Shown: positions 1-6,948 of the stretch, piece by piece
Numbering within the stretch: position 1 is the first letter of the stretch
How the letters are laid out: every line of letters begins with the position of its first letter
From: an uncultured Granulicella sp.
Lineage (GTDB): Bacteria; Acidobacteriota; Terriglobia; Terriglobales; Acidobacteriaceae
Reading direction: 5' to 3'
NCBI GenBank assembly: GCA_937873265.1
Contig: CALMVL010000017.1
Location: 1 to 46,535 of the forward strand
Length of the DNA stretch: 46,535 bases
Translations under genes and position numbers: made by a program
The notes under the pieces: generated by a model
Told to the model about the DNA's origin: nothing
The model's database searches: none
What the model saw: the letters and a program-made list of their open reading frames with translations, nothing else

Positions 1-2
1 GG

Positions 3-308
3 GCAGGGGAGGATCGCGCGCGATTGCGCGAGCTGCTGGCGGCGCTCGAGACGAAGCAGCGGTTGGTGGAGCTGTTGAACGCGTACATCGATGCGCGGCA
101 GCAGAGTGTGCGGGTGATCTTTGACCTGGAGGAGCAGGCTCCGGAGATGGCTGGGCTGGTGCTGATTGCGGCCCCGGCGCGGGTTGCCGGGGAGCGGCGG
201 GGTACGGTTGGCGTGATCGGCACGAAGCGAATGGATTACGAGCAGACGATGGGCGCGGTCAGCTACGTGGCGCAGGTCTTTGACCGGGTGCTGTACCCGT
301 CAGGGTGA
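3..308 (+). CDS. hrcA: Heat-inducible transcription repressor HrcA, C-terminal part (5' truncated by window edge)
   Basis: Protein ...VIGTKRMDYEQTMGAVSYVAQVFDRVL resembles the HrcA C-terminus (IGPKRMDY..); directly upstream of grpE. Confidence 0.9.
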   Translation, partial: AGEDRARLRELLAALETKQRLVELLNAYIDARQQSVRVIFDLEEQAPEMAGLVLIAAPARVAGERRGTVGVIGTKRMDYEQTMGAVSYVAQVFDRVLYPSG

Positions 309-973
309 GGGCAGAGATGAATGAGGCGGGGGACGACCGGGCATTTGGACGGTTCGCGCGATGGGCGCGCATGGGCAACAATAAGAGAGATGACACAGCA
401 GAGGCAGGAGGAGACGGGCATATGCAGGAGGAACGCGCAGGTCAGGACGGAGTGACGGAGGTTCTGGAGCCGGAGATGGTTGCCGAGGCGGCAAAGCCGC
501 AGGAGGTCTCGTCGGCGGAGCTGGAGCAAGTACGCGGCGAGCGGGATCAGCTGAAGGATCGGCTGGCACGGCTGCAGGCGGAGTTCGACAATGCTCGCAA
601 GCGCGAGGCCAAGGAGAAGCAGGACGCGCGGGACTACGCGGTGCAGAGCGCGGTGGAGCCGTTCCTGGGGGTGATGGATAACTTTGGCCTGGCGTTGAAG
701 GCGCAGGGTTCGGCCGAGCAACTCAAGGCCGGTGTGGAGATGATTGTGAAGCAGATGGAAGACGCGCTGAAGAGTTTGAACGTCCAGCCGGTGGAGACGG
801 TAGGAGCGCAGTTCGATCCGCGGGTGCATGAGGCACTGGGCAGTCTGGAGACCAAAGAGTTTCCGGATCATCAGATTCTGGAAGAGATTCGGCGAGGGTA
901 TAAGCTGCGCGACAAGCTGCTGCGGCCGGCGATGGTGAAGATTGCCTCGAATCCGAACCAGGTTAGCGAATAG
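305..973 (+). CDS. grpE: Nucleotide exchange factor GrpE
   Basis: Coiled-coil N-terminal half followed by DNFGLAL...GAQFDPRVHEAL...GYKLRDKLLRPAMVKIA, typical GrpE signature. Confidence 0.95.
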   Translation: MRAEMNEAGDDRAFGRFARWARMGNNKRDDTAEAGGDGHMQEERAGQDGVTEVLEPEMVAEAAKPQEVSSAELEQVRGERDQLKDRLARLQAEFDNARKREAKEKQDARDYAVQSAVEPFLGVMDNFGLALKAQGSAEQLKAGVEMIVKQMEDALKSLNVQPVETVGAQFDPRVHEALGSLETKEFPDHQILEEIRRGYKLRDKLLRPAMVKIASNPNQVSE

Positions 974-1030
974 GCAGGGTGTTGGCGTCCGACGCGAGTT
1001 GGGCAGAGAGACAGATTTCGAGACGGGAAG

Positions 1031-2194
1031 ATGAGCGCAACGGCAGACGTGACCAAGATTGACTATTACGAGCTATTGAGTGTTTCGCGAACGGCCTCCG
1101 ACGGGGAGATCAAGACGGCATACCGGAAGCTGGCAATGCAGTACCATCCGGACCGGAACCCGAATAATCCCGAGGCGGAAGAGAAGTTCAAGGCGTGCAG
1201 CGAGGCGTATAGCGTGCTGAGCGACCCGGAGAAGCGGGCGGCGTACGACCGCTACGGTCATGCAGCGTTTCAGGGCGGCGCGGGCGGCGGGAATCCGTTT
1301 GCCGGCGGGGGATTTCCGGGCGGAAATGTGCAGGACCTGGGGGACATCTTCGGCGACCTGTTTGGCGAAATGTTCAACATGGGGGGGTCGGGCGCGGGCG
1401 GGCGGAAGGGCTCGCGCACGCAGCGCGGCCGCGACATCCAGTATGGGCTGACGCTCGAGTTTGAGGAGGCGGTCTTTGGGAAGGAGCGGGAGATCACCTT
1501 CCGGCGCATGGAGACGTGCGTGGAGTGCAAGGGGACGGGAGCGGCGCGCGGAAAGAGCCCGGTGACGTGCACGCAGTGCGATGGGCGCGGGCAGATCCGA
1601 ATGCAGCAGGGATTCTTTTCGGTGGCGCGGACGTGTCCGGTGTGCCATGGGACGGGGACGCTGATCGTGGATCCGTGCGGGGTGTGCCGGGGCGAGACGC
1701 GGGTGCAGCGGGAGCACACAATTCTAGTGAAGGTGCCGGCGGGCGTCGAGCAGGAGACGCGCATCCGGTATCAGGGCGAGGGCGAGGCGGGTAAGTTTGC
1801 CGGGCCCGCGGGCGATCTGTATGTTGTGCTGAATGTGAAGGCGCACGCGTTCTTCGAACGGGACGGCGATGATCTCCACTGCGTGCTGCCGGTGTCGTTT
1901 CCGCAGGCGGCGCTGGGGACGGAGCTGGAGCTGCAGACGCTGGAGGGTGTGGAACTGATCAAGGTGCCGGAGGGAACGCAGAGCGGCAGGGTGGTCCGGC
2001 TGAAGGGCAAGGGCGTGCCGCACCTGAACGATCGGGGGAAGGGCGATCTGATGGTGGAGGTGCGTGTGGCGACGCCGACCAAGCTCACCAAAGAGCAGCG
2101 GGAGCTGATGCGGCAGCTGAGCGAGAGCATGATGGTGGAGAACAAGCCGCACTCGCGGGGGCTGTTCGACAAGGTGAAGGAGATTTTCAGCTAA
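1031..2194 (+). CDS. dnaJ: Molecular chaperone DnaJ
   Basis: J domain with HPD (YHPDRNP), Gly/Phe-rich linker, four CxxCxGxG-type zinc motifs, C-terminal domain. Confidence 0.98.
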   Translation: MSATADVTKIDYYELLSVSRTASDGEIKTAYRKLAMQYHPDRNPNNPEAEEKFKACSEAYSVLSDPEKRAAYDRYGHAAFQGGAGGGNPFAGGGFPGGNVQDLGDIFGDLFGEMFNMGGSGAGGRKGSRTQRGRDIQYGLTLEFEEAVFGKEREITFRRMETCVECKGTGAARGKSPVTCTQCDGRGQIRMQQGFFSVARTCPVCHGTGTLIVDPCGVCRGETRVQREHTILVKVPAGVEQETRIRYQGEGEAGKFAGPAGDLYVVLNVKAHAFFERDGDDLHCVLPVSFPQAALGTELELQTLEGVELIKVPEGTQSGRVVRLKGKGVPHLNDRGKGDLMVEVRVATPTKLTKEQRELMRQLSESMMVENKPHSRGLFDKVKEIFS

Positions 2195-2234
2195 CGTCCG
2201 TAATGCGGTGTGGCGAGCAGGGCGTAACGCGGCC

Positions 2235-3002
2235 TTAGCTCGCGGATGGGCTGCGTCCGGAGGTCTGCGGGAACGTGGTTCCGCTGAGGATGGATGAGGC
2301 GACGGCCACGGCGGCGATTGCGGCAGTTTCGGCGCGGAGGATGCGGGGGCCGAGGGTGACGGAGTGCCAGGCGTGCTCGTGGAAGAGCTGGAGTTCTTCG
2401 GGGGTCCAGCCGCCTTCGGGGCCGATGGCGAGGGCGACGGAGTCGGTGGGATGCGTTTCGAGGGCTTGCCGGAGGGGGGTGGCCTGTTCGACTTCGCTGA
2501 GCAGGATGTGGATGGTGCTCGCTTCGGTGGCGAGGGCGGTTTTGAGCGGGGTGGGGTCGGCGATTTCGGGGATGGACGAGCGGCGGGACTGCTTGGAGGC
2601 TTCGAGGACGATGCGGCGCCAGCGTTCGACACGCTTCGCGGATGCCTGAGCGAGGTGTTTTTCGGTGCGGCGCGCGAGGATGGGGGTGATGCGGGCGACG
2701 CCGAGCTCGGTAGCTTTTTCGATACCCCACTCGAGGTGGTCGAACTTGAAGATGGCGAGAAGCAGATGGAGGGGGAGGGTCGAGTCGGATTCGAGCTCTT
2801 CGTGGAGGGTGAACTCGACCTCGGGGTTCGGGCCGGGGCGGACGGTGGTGATCTCGGCGCGATGCACAAAGCCGTTGGCGACGATGTCGTAGATCTGGCC
2901 GGTTTCGGCGCGGAGGACGCGGGCGAGATGGTCGGCCTGGTCTCCGGTGAGGGAGGCGGTGCGGTCGGTCCAGGTGTTGGCGATGAAGCGGCGGCGGGTC
3001 AT
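2235..3002 (-). CDS. rsmE: 16S rRNA (uracil1498-N3)-methyltransferase RsmE
   Basis: HLARVLRAETGQ..., ALAIGPEGGWTPEEL, LGPRILRAETA: SPOUT/RsmE motifs. Confidence 0.95.
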   Translation of the reverse strand: MTRRRFIANTWTDRTASLTGDQADHLARVLRAETGQIYDIVANGFVHRAEITTVRPGPNPEVEFTLHEELESDSTLPLHLLLAIFKFDHLEWGIEKATELGVARITPILARRTEKHLAQASAKRVERWRRIVLEASKQSRRSSIPEIADPTPLKTALATEASTIHILLSEVEQATPLRQALETHPTDSVALAIGPEGGWTPEELQLFHEHAWHSVTLGPRILRAETAAIAAVAVASSILSGTTFPQTSGRSPSAS

Positions 3003-3014
3003 GGCGGGTTTCGC

Positions 3015-3626
3015 TTAGTTGCCCTGCTGTGCGGGCCGGGCCGGATCGTTCGGGATAACGACGGTTTGCGCGGCCTGATGGTAGAGGGTGACGGTGAGGG
3101 TTGCCTCTTTACGTTGGTCCCACACGGCCTGAGTCGCGGGGAAGTGCAGGATCACGAAGCCTTCGGCAGTTTTGCCGGGAGCGATCTCGGTTTCGCGGAG
3201 AAGAGGCGAGCCGGCGGTATCGGCCAGCCGTTTGACGGCGGGAAAGCTGACGTAGAGGTTGGGCAGGTCGGGGTGTTCGACGGCGCTGGTGGTGACGGGC
3301 TCGTTGCCGGTGGGGTTGTTGTCGGCGGGTGTGAGCGTGGCGGTGATGTCGCTGATAAATATCGGCAGGCGGAGCTGGTCGGTGAGCCGGACGTGTGCCA
3401 CAACGTAGAGGTCGTCTTGTGCGGCGTCCTGACCGATGACCGTCGATTCAGACTTGAAGACGGTGTGCGCGGCGTACAGGTTGACGTGGGTAACGTTGAG
3501 GTCGGCGGTGCGGTGCGGCGTGAAGCGGAGCAGCGCGTAGAGCGCAGCGGAGACGATCAGGAGAGTCAGCAGGATGGGTAGGAGCAGGTTGCGCCGCGCG
3601 GGCTGCGAAAAGGTGAGATCGGCCAC
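3015..3626 (-). CDS. Hypothetical protein with single N-terminal transmembrane helix
   Basis: ORF between aroK and rsmE on the same strand; N-terminal LLLPILLTLLIVSAALYALL hydrophobic segment. Confidence 0.75.
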   Translation of the reverse strand: MADLTFSQPARRNLLLPILLTLLIVSAALYALLRFTPHRTADLNVTHVNLYAAHTVFKSESTVIGQDAAQDDLYVVAHVRLTDQLRLPIFISDITATLTPADNNPTGNEPVTTSAVEHPDLPNLYVSFPAVKRLADTAGSPLLRETEIAPGKTAEGFVILHFPATQAVWDQRKEATLTVTLYHQAAQTVVIPNDPARPAQQGN

Positions 3627-3713
3627 GAGGTTGAGGATAGCAGCGACGGGTAGGGTGACGTTGGCCGCCGGAACGCAACGAGCTGAGGCGGATCGGTCCT
3701 GAGTGCGAAGAAC

Positions 3714-4319
3714 TTAGAGGCTGTCCTTGCCGGGTGTGAGCACCGCGAGAATGGCGTCCGCGACGGACGCGGGGTCAAGCTCGGCCGTGTTGACGGTGTG
3801 GCGGGCGAGGCGGCGATACAAGGGCTGGCGCTCGGCGAAGCGGAGCTGGGCGACGGCGGGGTCGGCGAGGACGGGCCGAGGCAAGTTCTGCAGCATGCAC
3901 CGGTCGAAGAGGGTGGGGAAGGGAGCGTCGAGGAAGAAGACGACGGTGCCGGGGGTTTGTTCCAGCAGAAGGCGGTTGGTGAGGGTTTCGGGAGCGCCGC
4001 CACCGAGGGCAAGGATGGTTTCGGTTCGGCGCAGGGCGGCGGCGAGGGCGGTGGATTCGAGACGGCGGAAGCCGCGCTCGCCTTCGCGCTCGAAGAGTTC
4101 GGGGACGGTGGCTCCGGTGCGGTCTTCGATGGAGCGGTCGAGGTCGAGGAAGCTCCATCCGAGACGCTCCGCCAAGAGCGCGCCGACGGTGGATTTGCCG
4201 ACGCCCATGAAGCCGGTGAGGACGAGACGGCGGGTCGCGGTGGTGAGCAGCGGTTTGCTGGGGGGTACGGTAGCGGTGGTGAGAGGGGTTGGCAGAGCGG
4301 CGGCGAATGCAGTGGACAT
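3714..4319 (-). CDS. aroK: Shikimate kinase
   Basis: LTGFMGVGKSTVGALLAERLGWSFLDLDRSIE...LALGGGAPE...: shikimate kinase Walker A and substrate-binding motifs; GAGGT ribosome-binding site upstream. Confidence 0.95.
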   Translation of the reverse strand: MSTAFAAALPTPLTTATVPPSKPLLTTATRRLVLTGFMGVGKSTVGALLAERLGWSFLDLDRSIEDRTGATVPELFEREGERGFRRLESTALAAALRRTETILALGGGAPETLTNRLLLEQTPGTVVFFLDAPFPTLFDRCMLQNLPRPVLADPAVAQLRFAERQPLYRRLARHTVNTAELDPASVADAILAVLTPGKDSL

Positions 4320-4356
4320 CGGGTTGACCTCAGCTTGGCTTCCGGCTACAGATGGG

Positions 4357-4388
4357 AAAAGAAAAGCCGCGACCTGGGGGTCGCGGCT
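4357..4388 (-). terminator. Intrinsic terminator / putative attenuator upstream of aroK
   Basis: Minus-strand RNA AGCCGCGACC-CCCA-GGTCGCGGCT (perfect 10-bp stem) immediately followed by TTTCTTTTCCC; lies between the leader ORF and the aroK start codon. Confidence 0.8.
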
Positions 4389-4413
4389 CGGGGGTCCTGT
4401 GGATCTCTGTCGA

Positions 4414-4497
4414 TCAGAGCTGCACGCACGACCACCTCGCCGCTGGTTGCCACCAGTAGCAGTAGGTAAATCGCGCGGTGTGACGGTACATGAGCAT
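4414..4497 (-). CDS. Putative aromatic-rich leader peptide MLMYRHTARFTYCYWWQPAARWSCVQL (alternative start at 4491)
   Basis: Hand translation of minus strand; aromatic cluster FTYCYWW; AGG ribosome-binding-like motif 6 nt before the second ATG; ends upstream of a terminator hairpin that precedes aroK. Confidence 0.65.
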   Translation of the reverse strand: MLMYRHTARFTYCYWWQPAARWSCVQL

Positions 4498-4507
4498 CCT
4501 GAGTGAG

Positions 4508-4536
4508 AGAGTATCGGGTTCGGCTGCGGCTGGCAA
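4508..4536 (-). promoter_or_regulatory. Candidate sigma-70-type promoter for leader-aroK
   Basis: Minus strand TTGCCA (4536..4531) - 17 nt - TACTCT (4513..4508), just upstream of the leader ORF; the -10 box is weak. Confidence 0.3.
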
Positions 4537-4562
4537 CTCCTATTCAGTCGTTCCCTGCGAAG

Positions 4563-4850
4563 TTATGGTTCATCGCCGGCCGCGGCGATCTTGAGTTTGC
4601 CCTGGATGCTGTTCCAGACGGCGTCGCTCGGCTCGGCTTGGGCTGGTTCGAGCAGGCTCCGTGCGGCTTCAGCGATGTACTCGAGGTCGCGCACGAGGGC
4701 GGCGCAGTCCGGGTGATGGTTCAGGAAACTGGAGAAGGCGGGATCATCACTGATCCGCCCATTGTGGGTGGCAAAGAGCTCGGGCAGGTGCTCCTCAAAC
4801 TGAGAGGGCGTCATGGTGTTCAGGTCGAGAGATGCCCCGCCGTCGTTCAT
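4563..4850 (-). CDS. Small putative soluble anti-sigma factor-like protein
   Basis: Start codon overlaps the sigma-factor stop (ATGA at 4847-4850); [12 protein letters not shown]...[22 protein letters not shown]...[14 protein letters not shown], resembling the helical part of anti-sigma factors; no TM helix. Confidence 0.55.
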   Translation of the reverse strand: MNDGGASLDLNTMTPSQFEEHLPELFATHNGRISDDPAFSSFLNHHPDCAALVRDLEYIAEAARSLLEPAQAEPSDAVWNSIQGKLKIAAAGDEP

Positions 4851-5503
4851 TGCACCGCCTCCTTGAGCTCTGGCAGATGTTCGGTCTGCCGGAGAAGTTC
4901 GCGCAGCTTCAGGCGAGCCTTGTGCAGCTGCGACTTGCTGTTGCCGGTGGAGCACTCGAGCATGGTTGCAATCTCGTTGTGCTCAAAGCCTTCCACGTCA
5001 TGGAGAACAAAGACCATGCGGTAGCCAGGGGGAAGGGAACCGACAGCGCGTTCGAGCGCGACGCGGTCGACCGAGCCCGAGAGCTGCGGGTCGCGGCTGC
5101 CGAAGTCGCGTTTCGGGGCGTCCTCCTCGGAGGGGTTGATGGTCTCTTCGAGCGAGACCAGCTGCAGACCCTTCTTGCGCAGGTGCATGAGGACGAGGTT
5201 GACGGTAAGCCGATGGAGCCAGGTGGAGAAAGCAGACTCACCGCGGAAAGAGCCGATTTTGCGAAACAGGTGGAGAAAGGCTTCCTGCGTCATGTCTTCG
5301 GCTTCGGAGACGTTACCGAGCATGCGCAAGCAAAGCGTGTAGACCCGCCGCTTATGGAGCGCGTACAGCTTCGAGAACGCTTCTGCGTCGCCGTTCTTTG
5401 CGCTTTCAATCGCTTCCGCTTCGCCGACGATGGGAGGATTCCGCTTGAACAAGCCGGGAGAGGGTTTTGTTTGCGTCATAGATGGTGAGCCTTCGAGATG
5501 CAT
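4847..5503 (-). CDS. RNA polymerase sigma factor, sigma-70/ECF family
   Basis: Region 2 ([70 protein letters not shown]) and region 4 ([48 protein letters not shown]). Confidence 0.95.
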   Translation of the reverse strand: MHLEGSPSMTQTKPSPGLFKRNPPIVGEAEAIESAKNGDAEAFSKLYALHKRRVYTLCLRMLGNVSEAEDMTQEAFLHLFRKIGSFRGESAFSTWLHRLTVNLVLMHLRKKGLQLVSLEETINPSEEDAPKRDFGSRDPQLSGSVDRVALERAVGSLPPGYRMVFVLHDVEGFEHNEIATMLECSTGNSKSQLHKARLKLRELLRQTEHLPELKEAVQ

Positions 5504-5663
5504 TTGAACTCCCCTCCTGACGGCGTCCTCAATCGCCAGGGGGTGGGCACTCTCTCAAGCCTACCGCAACGGGCTGGTCTCGCTCTACCTCCAATAGGAG
5601 AAGATGGAGCGGAGAAAGGTTGTGCCCTGGCAGAAAGATGGGGGATTGCCACGGGAGGCGCGA

Positions 5664-6821
5664 TCACGAGCCGATGAAGCGGGCATAGAGAGAACGGGCG
5701 AGCGAGGGATCGGTTGTGCCCTGGATGAGGGCGCGGCCGTCGGGAAAGAGAACCAGGGTGTGCGGTCCGCGGCGGAAGCGCAGAAGGAGGTCGTTCGAGC
5801 GGAGATCTTCGACCTCGGGGTGGGCGGCGAGGCGGTTGCGCAATGTGGGGAGGTCGATCGGCCGATGATGCTCGTGGATCTGGACGGAGTTGCGGCCGCA
5901 CAGGGTGATGTGCGGGCGGGCTGTGCCGGCGAGATGGGAGAAGTTTCGATGCCCGCAGACCTGGCAGACGGGGTCGGGCGAGGCGGCGTTGATCTCCGAG
6001 CGGCTGAGGCTGGAGCCGGGGAGCGATGGCCAGAGGTCGATCGAGAGAAGGGAGCGGCGCATGGTTTCGGGTTGGCCGGTCAGGAGCTTAAGCGTTTCGG
6101 TGACCTGGAGTGAGGCGGCGAGGTTGACGGCTGTGGCGAGGATGCCGGCGGTGTCGCAGGTCTCGACGGGACCGGATGGCGGGTCGGGAAAGAGGCAGGC
6201 GAGGCAGGCCGTGGGCTGCCAGGCGACGGTGGCGCCGGCCGCGGGGGCGGGCAGGATGTTCATGGTTGCGGCGTACGCTCCGATGGCGGCGGCGTAGATC
6301 CAGGGTTTTGCCTGCTGGACGGCGTAGTCGTTGAGCAGATAGCGGGTTTCGAAATTGTCGGTTCCGTCAAGAATCACGTCGGCCGGGCCGAGAAGGTCGT
6401 GGAGGTTACCGGGAACGAGGTCAACGACGTGAGCGTGGAGTGAGACGGCGGAGTTGAAGAGGCCGATCTTGCGCCGGGCGGCCTCGGCTTTGGGCAGGGC
6501 GAGGCGAGCATCCCCTTCGTCGAAGAGCATCTGGCGCTGGAGGTTGGAGGGCTCGACGAAGTCGCGGTCAATCAGGGTGAGGGCGCCGATGCCCGCGCGC
6601 CCGAGCATCGAGGCAGCGGCGGCACCGGTGGCTCCGCAGCCGACGATGGCGACGTGGCTGCGGGCGAGGCGGTGCTGGCCGTGACGCCCGATGCCGCGGA
6701 AGAGAATCTGGCGGGAGTAGCGGTCAGCATCCGCCGGACTGAGGCCACTGGGCTCTGCCGCCTTGGCGTCCGGGAGTGCTGGGCTTGGTTCCGGAACGGC
6801 TTGAACGAGGGGCTTGGTCAT
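5664..6821 (-). CDS. ThiF/MoeB/HesA family adenylyltransferase (E1-like)
   Basis: YSRQILFRGIGRHGQHRLARSHVAIVGCGATG (nucleotide binding), LIDRDFVEPSNLQRQMLF, DGTDNFETRYLLND; Cys pairs CLACLF / CQVCGH. Start set at MTKPLVQ. Confidence 0.9.
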   Translation of the reverse strand: MTKPLVQAVPEPSPALPDAKAAEPSGLSPADADRYSRQILFRGIGRHGQHRLARSHVAIVGCGATGAAAASMLGRAGIGALTLIDRDFVEPSNLQRQMLFDEGDARLALPKAEAARRKIGLFNSAVSLHAHVVDLVPGNLHDLLGPADVILDGTDNFETRYLLNDYAVQQAKPWIYAAAIGAYAATMNILPAPAAGATVAWQPTACLACLFPDPPSGPVETCDTAGILATAVNLAASLQVTETLKLLTGQPETMRRSLLSIDLWPSLPGSSLSRSEINAASPDPVCQVCGHRNFSHLAGTARPHITLCGRNSVQIHEHHRPIDLPTLRNRLAAHPEVEDLRSNDLLLRFRRGPHTLVLFPDGRALIQGTTDPSLARSLYARFIGS

Positions 6822-6948
6822 GGGCGACGGTTCGCGGCGGCCTTCTTTGTCATAATAGGGGCTGCAGGAAAACTGCGAGGGGCGCCTCGCACGTAGTCTT
6901 TCTAAGGAAGCGAGACCACGCCAGACAACGGAGCGCGCGTGGGGCTCC

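Noticed and set aside
2364-3581. 405-aa plus-strand ORF over rsmE and the hypothetical gene
   Set aside because: Gly/Asp/Glu-rich shadow ORF; minus-strand rsmE is well supported
6874-6891. TGCGAGG-GGCG-CCTCGCA hairpin between thiF and bamA
   Set aside because: Short stem, no convincing T-tract, divergent promoter region; insufficient support as a terminator
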